A DNA stretch of 51,393 nt from BM520 sp964474455 (GCA_964474455.1 CAYYSU010000017.1:1-51393), one strand, 5' to 3'; counted from the first letter of the stretch, positions 8,053-18,900 are shown. Program-made: numbers and translations. Notes: generated from the letters alone by a model not told the origin.

Positions 8053-9630
8053 TTACCCTGATAATTGTTCAAGCAAATTTTTTAATTCATTGGATTTAAA
8101 TGGCTTTGACAGGTATTCATCCATGCCATAGCTAATCATCTTATCCCTTTCACCTTTAAGTGCATTGGCTGTTAAAGCTACAATAGCAACTCTTTTTATA
8201 TCAGGATTGTTTGATTCATAATCTCTTATTGCCTTAGTAGTCTGTATTCCGTCAAGTACAGGCATATGAATATCCATAAGAATAATATCATAAGGATCTC
8301 CAAAATGCATATCTAGAGCGATTTTTCCATTTTCTGCCACATCCACAGTGCCGGGAATAGTATTAAGTGTGAATAGAGCTACTTTTTGGTTGATGAAGTT
8401 ATCTTCAACCAAAAGAATCCGTTGAGGTTTTATACCTTCTATGGTAGTTTTCTTTTTAACAATATCTTGAGCTTCCAGATGGGTGTGTCTTTGCAGGTGA
8501 GCGGTAAACCAGAAGTTACTTCCTTCTCCCGGCTTACTTTTGACACCTATTGTCCCGCCCATAAGGTTAACAAGGTCTAAGCTTATTGCCAGCCCCAGCC
8601 CGGTGCCACCATACTCTCTGGAGATGGAGCTTTCAACCTGGCTAAAGGCTTTAAAAAGCTTGTTTTGTTGCTCCTTCGCAATACCGATACCTGTGTCAAT
8701 AACTTCAAATAGTAGTTTGATATCCTTATCAGAACTACTCTTTACCGTTACTCTCAGGCTTACAGTACCTTTAGATGTAAATTTTATGGCATTGTTGAGA
8801 AGATTAGTGATAATCTGTTTTAATCGTACAGGGTCACCAAGGAACTCTTTTGGAACATCGTCGGCCACTTCATATTCCAGATTCAGGTTTTTTTCATATG
8901 CACTGATTTGCATAATCTTGAAAAGACTTGTGATAAGATCTGATAAGATAAAGGGGATATTCTCAAGAACTACTTTGCCTGATTCTATCTTTGAGAAGTC
9001 CAGGATATCATTGATAATAGCCAGTAGATTTTGCCCCGACAAACGAATAAGATCGACATACTCTTTTTGTTCTGCAGAAAGATTTGTCGACGATATGATG
9101 TCCGCCATTCCCACGATGCCATTCATGGGTGTTCTTATCTCATGGCTCATATTGGCCAGAAACAGGGATTTTGCTTTTGCTGCTGCTTCGGCTTTCTCTT
9201 TAGCTTTCTGTAGCTCTTCGTTGAAGCTTTGCAGCTGATATCTTTGCATATATAAATCCAGAAAGACTTTTACCTTTCCTTTCAATATCTCAGGGATGAT
9301 AGGTTTGGAAATGAAATCCACAGCCCCTTTTTCAATGCCTTTTACAACGTAATAGTCTTCTTTATAAATTGCCGAAACAAAAATTACAGGTAATATCTTC
9401 GTTGATTCATTTTGTCTTAGCAGTTCAACGGTTTCATAGCCGTCCATCTCAGGCATCTGAATATCGATGATTGCCAATGCGAAGTTATGGCTGAAGGTGT
9501 GAGTAAGGGCTTCATTACCTGAGAGAGCTCTTATAAAATCCACGTCGAAGTTGCCCAATAGTTTCTCCAGTGCTATGAGGTTTTCTATGCGATCGTCAAC
9601 GATTAATATTTTAGGTTTATGATGTTTCAT
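8053..9630 (-). CDS. Hybrid histidine kinase, REC-HisKA-HATPase-REC (second copy)
   Basis: This is a soluble two-component protein of 525 residues. An N-terminal receiver (about 6-125) has the phospho-acceptor Asp in AIIDIQMPEMDGYE and KPIIPE after it. A short helical linker rich in Ala/Lys/Glu leads to a dimerisation helix with His163 in NMSHEIRTPMNG. The ATPase domain (about 215-390) shows the N-box NLLNNAIKFT, DTGIGI and GGTGLGL. A C-terminal receiver (about 403-522) has DIILMDIHMPVLDG. There is no membrane segment. The N-terminal receiver probably takes a phosphate or docking signal from the upstream membrane kinase and controls the kinase core (inference). It is four bases from its paralogue at 9634-11289 and eight bases before cheR, so all are one transcript. 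Confidence 0.93.
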   Translation of the reverse strand: MKHHKPKILIVDDRIENLIALEKLLGNFDVDFIRALSGNEALTHTFSHNFALAIIDIQMPEMDGYETVELLRQNESTKILPVIFVSAIYKEDYYVVKGIEKGAVDFISKPIIPEILKGKVKVFLDLYMQRYQLQSFNEELQKAKEKAEAAAKAKSLFLANMSHEIRTPMNGIVGMADIISSTNLSAEQKEYVDLIRLSGQNLLAIINDILDFSKIESGKVVLENIPFILSDLITSLFKIMQISAYEKNLNLEYEVADDVPKEFLGDPVRLKQIITNLLNNAIKFTSKGTVSLRVTVKSSSDKDIKLLFEVIDTGIGIAKEQQNKLFKAFSQVESSISREYGGTGLGLAISLDLVNLMGGTIGVKSKPGEGSNFWFTAHLQRHTHLEAQDIVKKKTTIEGIKPQRILLVEDNFINQKVALFTLNTIPGTVDVAENGKIALDMHFGDPYDIILMDIHMPVLDGIQTTKAIRDYESNNPDIKRVAIVALTANALKGERDKMISYGMDEYLSKPFKSNELKNLLEQLSG

Positions 9631-9633
9631 ATT

Positions 9634-11289
9634 TTATCTCTTGGCTCTACCCATTAATACTTTGACCAGTTCTTTTTGTTGAAATGGCTTGGAGATATAA
9701 TCATCCATACCATTTTTCAGGTATTTCTCTCTGTCGCCTTTGATGGCATTAGCAGTCATTGCAACAATAAAAACATGTTTATTGTCATCTGTGTTTCTTT
9801 TTTTTTCGATATCTCTTATGGCCATTACTGCTGATATTCCATCCATTACAGGCATCATAATATCCATCAGAATAGCATCATAGTTGTGTTTTTTAAATTT
9901 CTCAACAGCGATTTTTCCATTTTCTGCCAGATCAACGGTATGTCCCAGCTGTTTTAGATTAAACGTTGCAACTTTTTGATTAATATAACTATCCTCTACC
10001 AAAAGGATGGATAGTTTTGATTTCAATTCCGGTGATTTTCGGGTTTTATCAATAATCTGATGATCAGGCTCTTTTCCGAATTCTACTGTAAACCAGAATG
10101 TGGAGCCTTCTCCCTCTTCACTCTCCACCCCAATCTCTCCATTCATGAGTTTTGTTAGCTTTTTAGATATTGCCAGCCCCAGTCCCGATCCTCCAAATTG
10201 CCTGCTAATAGATGCATCTGTTTGCGCAAATTCATTAAAAAGCTTACACATGTCGTCGTTGGATATTCCCATTCCGGTGTCTTCAACCTTAAAGAGTATC
10301 TTGATATTTTTATCGGTATCTGCGAGTTTAGATATCAGAAGATGAACATGTCCCTTTTCGGTGAATTTAATACCATTGGAGAGCAGGTTGAGTATGATCT
10401 GTTTTACCCTCAGTGGGTCACCAATAAGTAGTTTTGGGACTTCATTATCTATTATGGCTTCGAGTTCAATGTTTTTCTTTTCGGCTTTAGCCTTTAGTAG
10501 TTTAATGACATTTCGTATCTCATTATGAATACTGAAAGATACTTTCTCCAGGGTCATTTGGTTGGACTCTATCTTTGTAATGTCAAGGATGTCATTTATT
10601 ATTGATAGCAGTGTTTTTCCTGATGATTCAATAATGTCAAGATACTCTATTTGTTGTTCAGACATTTTTGTGGTTCTAAGCATATCAGCCATGCCAATGA
10701 TGCCATTCATTGGTGTTCTTATCTCATGACTCATATTCGCCAAAAATATGGATTTTAGCCTGTCGGCTTCTTCGGCGCATTTTTTTGCATTTTCGGCAGC
10801 GTGTTTTGCTTTTCTCCTCTCCAGAATCTCTTCATTTAGCCTTTTGTTAGCTTTTTTAAGTTCCCTGGTTCTTTTCTCTACTTTATTCTCTAGTTGAGTT
10901 TTATAAATATGGAGATCCAGAAATACCTGAACCTTTCCTTTAAGTATAGAAGGGATAATGGGCTTTGGGATAAAATCTACAGCACCGGTTTCAATGCCTT
11001 TAATTACATGGTAATCTTCTTTATAAAATGCAGACACAAATATCACGGGAAGGCGTTTTGTTTTTTCTTCTTGTCGTAATAGTTCCACAACTTCATATCC
11101 ATCCATTTCCGGCATCTGAACATCAACTATAGCAATTGCGAAATCGTGTATAAAGGTTTCCATCAGAGCCTCATTTCCTGATAGTGCCCTGACAAATTCC
11201 ACATCAAAATCTGCCAGTACGCGCTCAAGAGCAACAAGGTTCTCATATTTATCGTCAACAAGAAGTATCTTTGGTGTTGGATTCATCAT
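9634..11289 (-). CDS. Hybrid histidine kinase, REC-HisKA-HATPase-REC (first copy)
   Basis: This 551-residue soluble protein has the same domain order as its downstream neighbour. Its N-terminal receiver (about 5-125) carries AIVDVQMPEMDGYE. A longer charged coiled coil follows (about 138-180, rich in Lys, Glu and Arg). The HisKA helix has His188 in NMSHEIRTPMNG. The ATPase domain (about 240-410) has NLLSNGIKFT, DTGMGI and GGSGLGL. The C-terminal receiver (about 425-548) has AILMDIMMPVMDG. The first receivers of the two proteins are very alike (for example ALSGNEAL, PVIFVSA and YKEDY are shared), which indicates tandem duplication. It starts 32 bases after the big sensor kinase in the same operon. 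Confidence 0.93.
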   Translation of the reverse strand: MMNPTPKILLVDDKYENLVALERVLADFDVEFVRALSGNEALMETFIHDFAIAIVDVQMPEMDGYEVVELLRQEEKTKRLPVIFVSAFYKEDYHVIKGIETGAVDFIPKPIIPSILKGKVQVFLDLHIYKTQLENKVEKRTRELKKANKRLNEEILERRKAKHAAENAKKCAEEADRLKSIFLANMSHEIRTPMNGIIGMADMLRTTKMSEQQIEYLDIIESSGKTLLSIINDILDITKIESNQMTLEKVSFSIHNEIRNVIKLLKAKAEKKNIELEAIIDNEVPKLLIGDPLRVKQIILNLLSNGIKFTEKGHVHLLISKLADTDKNIKILFKVEDTGMGISNDDMCKLFNEFAQTDASISRQFGGSGLGLAISKKLTKLMNGEIGVESEEGEGSTFWFTVEFGKEPDHQIIDKTRKSPELKSKLSILLVEDSYINQKVATFNLKQLGHTVDLAENGKIAVEKFKKHNYDAILMDIMMPVMDGISAVMAIRDIEKKRNTDDNKHVFIVAMTANAIKGDREKYLKNGMDDYISKPFQQKELVKVLMGRAKR

Positions 11290-11320
11290 TAATTATTTAA
11301 TATTTTTCAATTAGTACTTA

Positions 11321-14300
11321 TTATCTGTAAAGCCAAACCCTCATCAGTGATAATAATTTATCTACGTTAACAGGTTTGGAAAGATAGTCGTTGGCACCGG
11401 CGTCAATACATTTCTGACGGTCATCTTTCATTGCTTTTGCCGTGAGAGCAATGATAGGAAGATTTCGGAATTTCGGTATCTCTCTTAATCTCTTTGTTGT
11501 TTCGTATCCATCCATCTCAGGCATCATTATATCCAGAAGAACCAGGTCAAAATCACCTTTCTCTTTTATAAGATCCAGGGCCATTTTTCCATTAACGGCC
11601 TTTGTGACCTGCATTCCCTTGCCTGTGAGGATCTTGCTTATGGCGAATACATTTCTCATGTCATCATCCACCACAAGGATCTTTTTATCTGCGAAGAGAG
11701 AGTCTTTGTCATGAAGGTTGGTGATCATTTTTTTCTGTTTCTGAGGCATGTTATCAACCACACGGTGAAGGAATAACGCTGTTTCGTCTAATAGTCGTTC
11801 CTCCGACTTAACACCTTTAATAATAATGGTATTGGTGTATTTTTGTAGTGTCTCATTCTCTTCTCTAGTTAGCTCTTTACCAGTATATACTATCACTGGC
11901 GGAACATTAATTGTTTTGTGATTATCGAGTTGTTTCAGTAATTCAAAACCTGTCATATCCGGCAGACCCAGATCCAGTACCAGACAATCGTAATGCCCTT
12001 TTTTTAAAGTTTCTATCGCCTCGCTTCCGGAGCCTACCGCTGTTATATTCACATCACCTTCTCCAATAACTGTTTTTATGCTATTGCGCATGTTTACATC
12101 ATCCTCCACCAGAAGCAGGTCTTTCATCTTACGTTTTATGTAGTCTTCCAGTTTGTTGAAAACCTGTTCCAGCTCATCAGCTTTGGGCGGTTTCATAAGA
12201 TATCCTATAGCTCCTTTCTTAAGAGCATCTATGGTTTCTTCGTATGCCGACATCATATGCACCGGGATATGGCGTGTATCAGGGTCGTCTTTTAGTATAT
12301 CAAGAACATCCATTCCGTCTATTCCGGGGAGTTTTAAATCCAGGATAATGGCATCGGGCATGTATTTTCGTGCCAGGTTAACTCCTGCTTCTCCCGATAG
12401 TGCCACCAGTGTTTTGAAACCCTTGCTTTGGCTTTGTTTTTTGAGAATATTAGCGAATTTAATATCATCTTCGATTATCAGAAGTTTGCGATCATCACTA
12501 CCGATGTTATTACGATCATCCTCCACCTGCGATTTTTGAGGTATTGTTTTGATGGTTTTTTTCGCTAAAACCTCTCCCTTAATAGCCTCTGATTTTTCTT
12601 TATTTATGACTCTTTTTTCATCTCTTTTTTCAATTATTTCTTCTGTTCTAGTGTTTAACTCTTCAGGTATTATAAGGGTAAATGTGGATCCATTTTCCAC
12701 CTCTGAAGAGATGTGAATTTCACCGCCCAGGAGTTTCGCCAGCTCTCGGCTTATGGACAGGCCTAAACCTGTTCCGCCATATTTTCTTGAAGTAGACCCG
12801 TCAACTTGCTGGAAGGCCTCGAAGATAGCCAGCTGTTTTTCTTTTGGTATCCCAATGCCTGTATCTTTAATGCTAATGGCAATTGCCTGTTTTGCAGACA
12901 GGTCTTCACGTAATAGATTTACATCTTTTTGCGGGCGTCCAATATCCATTGTTATACCTCCTTTGTTAGTAAATTTTATGGCATTGGATAGGATATTCTT
13001 AAGTATCTGTTCCAGTCTTTGCTGATCAGTATAAATACTTGGTGGGATGTTTTTATCTACATTAAATTTAAAATACAGCTCTTTTTCCTCTGCCACATGC
13101 TTGAATTGTCTTTGCATACTATTAATAATATCCTGAAAATCTATATGTTCAAGGTTTAGTGGCATCTTTCCTGATTCTATTTTTGACAGGTCGAGGATTT
13201 CGTTTATCAGCACCAGAAGATCATTACCTGATTTGTAAATGATTTCAACTGATTCTATCTGGTCATCGTCTAGGTTTTTGTTTGAATTATCTGCCAGGTC
13301 GCGAGAGAGAATCAGCAGGCTGTTAAGAGGTGTCCGTAACTCATGCGACATGTTAGCCAGGAATTCTGATTTGTATTTGCTGGATATCTCCAACTCTTTG
13401 GCTTTCTGTTCAACGTTAGTACGTGCCACTTCGAGTTCCATATTTTTATCCAGGACATCTTTTTTCTGGTGCTCCAGGGATTTTGTCTTCTCTTCCAGTT
13501 CCTCATTTATCACGCGGAGTTCTTCCTGCTGAGCCTGGAGATCCTGCTCCGATTTTTTTAGCGCTTTGGTCTGCTCTTCCAGCTCTTCGTTTGCCACACG
13601 AAGCTCTTCTTGCTGCACCTGAAGCTCTTCATTGGTTTGTTTTAGCTCTTCCTGCTGATGACGTAGTTCGTCGGCCTGAGCCTGCGTTTTTTCAAGAAGT
13701 GCATTAACCTTTGATCGCGATTCAGCGGAGTGGAGACTAATACCTATACTCTTGAGAGAATTTGTGATATACTCGATGCTGTTTTCATTGAATACTTTTA
13801 GCGTAGCAATTTCAATTACTCCAATGAGCTCTTCCTCAAAGGTGATAGGAGCTACCACAATACTATTGGGTGATGTTTCACCTAATCCCGAGGTGACACG
13901 GATATAATTCTCTGGTACAGGGGATATCTGGATTATTTCCTGTTCACGGGCACACTGACCAACCAAGCCTTCTCCAATTGCATAACTGTTTGACACACCT
14001 TTACGCTTTGAAAATGCATAACTAGCACTTAGATCCAGTGTTTTTGTTTCATTATTAAAAAGATATAATGCTCCTACCTGACCTTTAAGATATTCTGTGA
14101 TATAAGTGATGATTTCTTTCGACATTTCTTCAATCTTCTTATCACCACGCATTATCTCATGAAGCCCCGACTGTCCATCCTTTATCCAGGCCTGTCGTTC
14201 TCTGTTGACAGATGCCTCACGGAGTTTAGACCTCATCTGGTTTATGGACTTGCTGAGGTTGTCCTTTTCTGTTCTAATCGTTAAGCTTTGTGAATAATCG

Positions 14301-15553
14301 CCAATGGAAATAGCTTGTGCCACACCACTGATATCCCGGAAAGTATGTGTTACTCCATCAATGCTATTTGCTATATCACGGAGTTCTTTACTCACAGGTT
14401 TTATTTTATACAGAGTAAGGTCGCCCTTACTTATGTTTTTTATCCATTGTGTCAATTCGAGTATTGGATGGAGGAGTTTATCTGTATAAATCGTGGTTAT
14501 AATAATAGTAACAATAAGTATGAAAAAGATAATATATATCATGTGACGTCGCATTCTGGAGGAGAATGTGTCAATTTCATCAGCATGAATGGTAAGTACC
14601 AGGGGCCAGTCCAAATCCATTTCTGACAATATCGGTATGCTGCAATATGTGGTAAAGATCTCTGATTCTTCATCATTTGTAAACCCTACAACATTAAGCT
14701 CTTGTTTACTCTTGATAAGCTCATTTACAGGTAAAGATATTTTTTTTCTCCCCACCTGATCAACAGGTGTAAAACGGCTTTGTGAACGCTGTATAAAATC
14801 CTGACCCATTAGGAAGACCTCTCCGGTTTTTCCCATTCCTAGTGGATCCCCTGTTACCTTGTTTACTTCCTCAAGATCAATAGGAAGAGCAATAACACCT
14901 ATTGTAGTTTCGTTAGCGACTACTCTTTTCATCATTATGAGGTGTTTGCTTTGGGTGGGGCCAAATGCCATGATATCAGTGATGAGTGTTTTGTTGGTTT
15001 TTAGTGAGTTAAAAAAAACTTTATCGAATGCTCCTGACGAGTATTTGCCCTGGATCATATCACTGCCAACAATACCCACCTCGTCAGTAGCGTACAGTAT
15101 CTTACCCTCACTATCTATGAAAAGAACATTGTTATGAGTACTGAAGTCAAGTGTTGTAATGTGTTCCTGTTGTATCGGAAGTATAAGCCTTTGGTAAGTA
15201 TCTGAATCAACATACTGAACAAATTCTTCGTAAGACGCCGGAGCCTCTTGGATGATTGTTTTGAATGAATTAATACATGCCTCATCAGTTGTATATGACT
15301 CAAGCTGCGTTTTTGAGATGCTGAAAATTTCAGAAACTTCATTTGACTTCCGTTCAGCATAATTGATAACGATATTATGGATAACGTTGTCAATACCCTC
15401 TTTCCCATCAACGTAAAGCACAAAGCTGAGAACTCCAACAGGAATAAAAGTATAAAGCAATAACGAAAAAAACATCATTCTGCCCAGACTGGATTTGAAA
15501 CTAAGAATGCCTTTTTTCTGGAAAAGATCTGAATTTTTGCCAATTTTGTTCAT
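11321..15553 (-). CDS. Membrane sensor hybrid kinase: Cache-like, HAMP, GAF, coiled coil, HisKA-HATPase, three receivers
   Basis: This is a 1410-residue inner-membrane sensor. A first transmembrane helix (about 27-48) precedes an extracytoplasmic Cache-like sensor region (about 50-340, with LFIDSEGKILYATDE and GMGKTGEVFLMGQD). A second helix (about 340-362) leads to a HAMP linker and a degenerate second one (about 365-450). A GAF domain follows (about 465-610), then a long Gln/Glu-rich coiled coil (619-725). The kinase core has His737 in NMSHELRTPLNS and NILSNAIKFT, DTGIGIP, GGTGLGL. Three receivers follow, with ALILDLKLPGIDG-like, CLVLDLGLPDMTG and LVLLDIMMPEMDG cores, near residues 1030-1150, 1155-1270 and 1290-1408. 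As first gene of the operon it is the likely signal input. The ligand is unknown. The Cache-HAMP-coil layout resembles a chemoreceptor in which the signalling tip is replaced by a kinase. Confidence 0.93.
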   Translation of the reverse strand: MNKIGKNSDLFQKKGILSFKSSLGRMMFFSLLLYTFIPVGVLSFVLYVDGKEGIDNVIHNIVINYAERKSNEVSEIFSISKTQLESYTTDEACINSFKTIIQEAPASYEEFVQYVDSDTYQRLILPIQQEHITTLDFSTHNNVLFIDSEGKILYATDEVGIVGSDMIQGKYSSGAFDKVFFNSLKTNKTLITDIMAFGPTQSKHLIMMKRVVANETTIGVIALPIDLEEVNKVTGDPLGMGKTGEVFLMGQDFIQRSQSRFTPVDQVGRKKISLPVNELIKSKQELNVVGFTNDEESEIFTTYCSIPILSEMDLDWPLVLTIHADEIDTFSSRMRRHMIYIIFFILIVTIIITTIYTDKLLHPILELTQWIKNISKGDLTLYKIKPVSKELRDIANSIDGVTHTFRDISGVAQAISIGDYSQSLTIRTEKDNLSKSINQMRSKLREASVNRERQAWIKDGQSGLHEIMRGDKKIEEMSKEIITYITEYLKGQVGALYLFNNETKTLDLSASYAFSKRKGVSNSYAIGEGLVGQCAREQEIIQISPVPENYIRVTSGLGETSPNSIVVAPITFEEELIGVIEIATLKVFNENSIEYITNSLKSIGISLHSAESRSKVNALLEKTQAQADELRHQQEELKQTNEELQVQQEELRVANEELEEQTKALKKSEQDLQAQQEELRVINEELEEKTKSLEHQKKDVLDKNMELEVARTNVEQKAKELEISSKYKSEFLANMSHELRTPLNSLLILSRDLADNSNKNLDDDQIESVEIIYKSGNDLLVLINEILDLSKIESGKMPLNLEHIDFQDIINSMQRQFKHVAEEKELYFKFNVDKNIPPSIYTDQQRLEQILKNILSNAIKFTNKGGITMDIGRPQKDVNLLREDLSAKQAIAISIKDTGIGIPKEKQLAIFEAFQQVDGSTSRKYGGTGLGLSISRELAKLLGGEIHISSEVENGSTFTLIIPEELNTRTEEIIEKRDEKRVINKEKSEAIKGEVLAKKTIKTIPQKSQVEDDRNNIGSDDRKLLIIEDDIKFANILKKQSQSKGFKTLVALSGEAGVNLARKYMPDAIILDLKLPGIDGMDVLDILKDDPDTRHIPVHMMSAYEETIDALKKGAIGYLMKPPKADELEQVFNKLEDYIKRKMKDLLLVEDDVNMRNSIKTVIGEGDVNITAVGSGSEAIETLKKGHYDCLVLDLGLPDMTGFELLKQLDNHKTINVPPVIVYTGKELTREENETLQKYTNTIIIKGVKSEERLLDETALFLHRVVDNMPQKQKKMITNLHDKDSLFADKKILVVDDDMRNVFAISKILTGKGMQVTKAVNGKMALDLIKEKGDFDLVLLDIMMPEMDGYETTKRLREIPKFRNLPIIALTAKAMKDDRQKCIDAGANDYLSKPVNVDKLLSLMRVWLYR

Positions 15554-15975
15554 GTGTGGGTCTTGTTTATATGTTAATTGAATAATACGGGTAATCGACT
15601 AAAATGGTTTATATTAAATGGTTTATAATACAGGTTGCACCAACATATTTGTTATCTGTATTTTTTTACAGGCTAATTATTATTAATATACTAATATAAA
15701 AAACTTTTGATTTTGATATGGCCGAAACGTTAATATCTGAAAAAAAACAGAGAGACAAAAGAATAGTTAAGGGTGTTCTTACCTTCATAATCGGGTATAT
15801 TAGTTTCAGTATGTTTCAAAGCTAACAAATATAATGTTTTTTCTTACTTCCCGGTAATATGCAGTTGCAAAGAGCAACCTTTGGCGATTGTGTTAATGTA
15901 ATGGATTTTATTATTGATATATTAGAAATATTATAGTAGTTTTACGGGATACAACTAACTTAAATATAGTGCCCT
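15554..15975. other. 422-bp divergent intergenic region
   Basis: This AT-rich region separates the kinase operon (minus) from the large exported protein (plus). A leftward -7 box lies at 15826-15833. At 15864-15884 two overlapping small inverted repeats occur: GTTGC...GCAAC and CAAAG...CTTTG. The stretch AACCTTTG at the right end of these is one mismatch from a plus-strand -7 box, about 90 bases before the exported protein. I find no credible small gene or RNA here. Confidence 0.4.
15826..15833 (-). promoter_or_regulatory. Candidate -7 box for the kinase-CheR-CheB operon
   Basis: The minus strand reads TATATTTG, a match to TAnnTTTG, about 270 bases before the kinase start. A long leader would result. 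No -33 box is seen at the right distance. Confidence 0.35.
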
Positions 15976-18900
15976 ATGAAAAAGCTCAATTCTAAGCAGT
16001 ACTATTTTGCAATTGTCATTGTATTTTTGTTTACAATGTTTGCAAAGATTTCTTTTGCACAGGATAACGAACCGAACAATACACCGGAACAGGCAAATCC
16101 AGTAACATTGGGAGTCACATTTACCGGATCTGTTTTTGAGGTTGGTGACGAAGACTGGTATACGGTCACAATACCTGAAGAGGGAACACTTAAAGCTAAA
16201 TCATCAGGAGTGGATATCAATGATTATTATATTCAGCTGGTTGATGTTGATGCTGCCAGGGTTATTTCAACGAGGGAGGTTTATCCTTTGGGAGAAGTGG
16301 ACTCTGTATATGCCACGAACTTGCAATCAGGTACTTATTATCTTAGGGTGTATCCTTATAGCTCTAATACGGGAACATATTCTCTCACGGCGGACTTTAT
16401 CCCCGCACTCTTACCAAACGATCAGGAGCCAAATAATTCCTATGAACAAGCACAAGAGTTTCCTATGAATAGCGAAACAACCGGGCGAATAAATTATGTT
16501 TATGATAATGTTGCTGATTTGGAAGATTGGTTCAGTATCACCATTCCTGAAGAAGGCACCCTTAAGATTGTTTCCGAATCTCCCGATTGCTCCGATTACT
16601 ATATACGTTTAATCGATGTTGATGGCGAAGAAGTTCTTGATTATACTGAAGTATACCCCATTACCGACATAGATTCTGTGTATAAGACAAATTTGCAGGC
16701 CGGAAAGTACTATTTAAAGGTTAGTCCATATTCTACACGCCATGGCTCATACAGGATTACGAATATATTTACGCCGGCACTTCTGCCCAATGATGCCGAG
16801 CCTAATAATGTAGTGGCAGACGCAAATGAATTTCCACTGAACAGCGAAACCACGGGGCGAATAAATTATGTTTATGATAATGTTGCTGATATGGAAGATT
16901 GGTTTAGTATCACCACTCCCGAAGAAGGAACTCTTACCATTGTCTCAGAATCTCCCGATTGCTCCGATTACTATATACGTTTAATAGATGTGGATGGCGA
17001 AGTAGTTCTCGATTATGCTGAAGTCTATCCCATTACCGATATAGATTCTGTGTATAAGACAAATTTACAAGCCGGAAAGTATTATCTAAAGGTGAGCCCA
17101 TACTCTTCACACCATGGCTCATACAGGGTTACAAATACATTTACTCCGGCACTTCTGCCCAATGATGATGAGCCCAATAATACGGCTGAGCAGGCTGAAG
17201 AACTCCTTATTAATGATGAAACTACAGGGCGCTTGAATTACGTTCTGAATGGTGTATTTGATGATGTGGATTGGTACTATATTGAAACCCCTGACGACGG
17301 AGAGCTGAAGGTTATCTCTACCTCGCCGGATAATAGCGATTATTATATACGCTTGATTGATGTAGATAAAGAACGACAACTAGCCAGGAGTGAAGTATAT
17401 CCTCTTGGCGATATTGACTCCGTATTAATTAGTTATCTGCAGGCAGGAAAGTATTATATTAAAGTTACACCCTATTCCACTAAGCATGGATCGTATGAGT
17501 TAAAGAGTGTTTTTACGCCTGCTTTGTTTGATAGTGACACAGAACCAAATGATACCTTTGAAACAGCTCAGGTTATGTCTGCTGATACTGCATTTACAGG
17601 CAGAATAAATTATATTTATGATAATGTACGTGATCATGATGACTGGTTTTCGATTACCTTACCACAAAATGGCGGATTAAAAGTAGTTACTGCATCGCCT
17701 GATTGTAATGATTATTATATACGAATAGTTGATCAGGATGGAGAAACTGTTATTGCCTATGATGAGGTGTATAATCAGCCCAGCAGTACCATATATGGCT
17801 GGAATCTTGTTGGTGGCGCCACCTACTATGTTCATATATATCCATATTCAACCCGTTTTGGATCTTATAATGTGGAAATTGAATTTCAACCTGAGCCACA
17901 ACCGGCTTTCTCTTTTGAACAACATTTAATGAATGTTTTATTCACAAATGAGAGTAAATATGCCGTATCCTACAGTTGGGATTTTGATGACGGAACCACC
18001 TCAAATCAGGTCAATCCTTCCCATGAATTCCCCGGTCCGGGAGCTTATGAAGTAACTCTTACCGCTACCAGTCCCAATGGGGATAATGAGTTTTCAAAAT
18101 TTGTAGAGTTTAGAGGAATTCAAAAAATAGAGGGTACTCATGGCGGAAATAGCGCTCCTGCTACCGTGACCATCTTTGCCGGTGGCCTCAATAACCAAAG
18201 CCTTCCCATACTGCGCAAAGGCAGTAATGAAATTGCTGGTACGGAGATACTGTTTCCCAAGCCAGGAGAGATCCAGGCAGTATTTGATATTGACGGAGCT
18301 GAATTGGGCTATTATGATGTGATTATTCAAAATCCCGGAGAACCGGATATGGTTCTTTCTCAGGCCTATCTCGTAGAGGAATCGTCAGAACCGGACATAT
18401 TTGTTGAGGTGAATGGCCGTAGCAGAGCGTTGATAAACCGCTGGTCCACCTATACCATTAATATCGGAAACCGCGGCAATACCGATGCCTTCTATCGTAT
18501 TCTTTGGCTCTGTGTGCCCGATAGCGTTGAATTTAAAAATCTGACCTTTGATCTGGGTGTATATGATGACCCTGAGACCGCGGAATATCTCGCTGACTGC
18601 CCTCCCTATTGGGAGTTAGATACGCTGGGAACAGAGCCTTTTAACGGGAGATTATATGGTATCCCGCTACAAAAAATTCCCGCTGACTACACATATTCAA
18701 TAGATATAAGGGTGAAGGCTGTGGAGGATTTCCAGATTGCTGCCTTTACCACTGATCCATGGTTTGTGCCAGACGATTATTCCAAAACAATGACCTATAA
18801 CGAATGTGTCGCCTGGGCCATGGCAACCATGCTTCGGGATAAACTTGTGGAGCAGCTTACCGGTTTGATCCCGGGAGCAGATTGTGTTTATGGTAGCATA

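Noticed and set aside
8540..9238. Open frame of 232 codons antisense to the second REC-kinase-REC gene
   Set aside because: Its sequence is a shadow of the conserved kinase core; similar antisense frames appear over each kinase gene at the same domain.
16405..17520. 372-bp repeats considered as a mobile or CRISPR-like array
   Set aside because: The repeats are in-frame coding units of a single protein without spacers.
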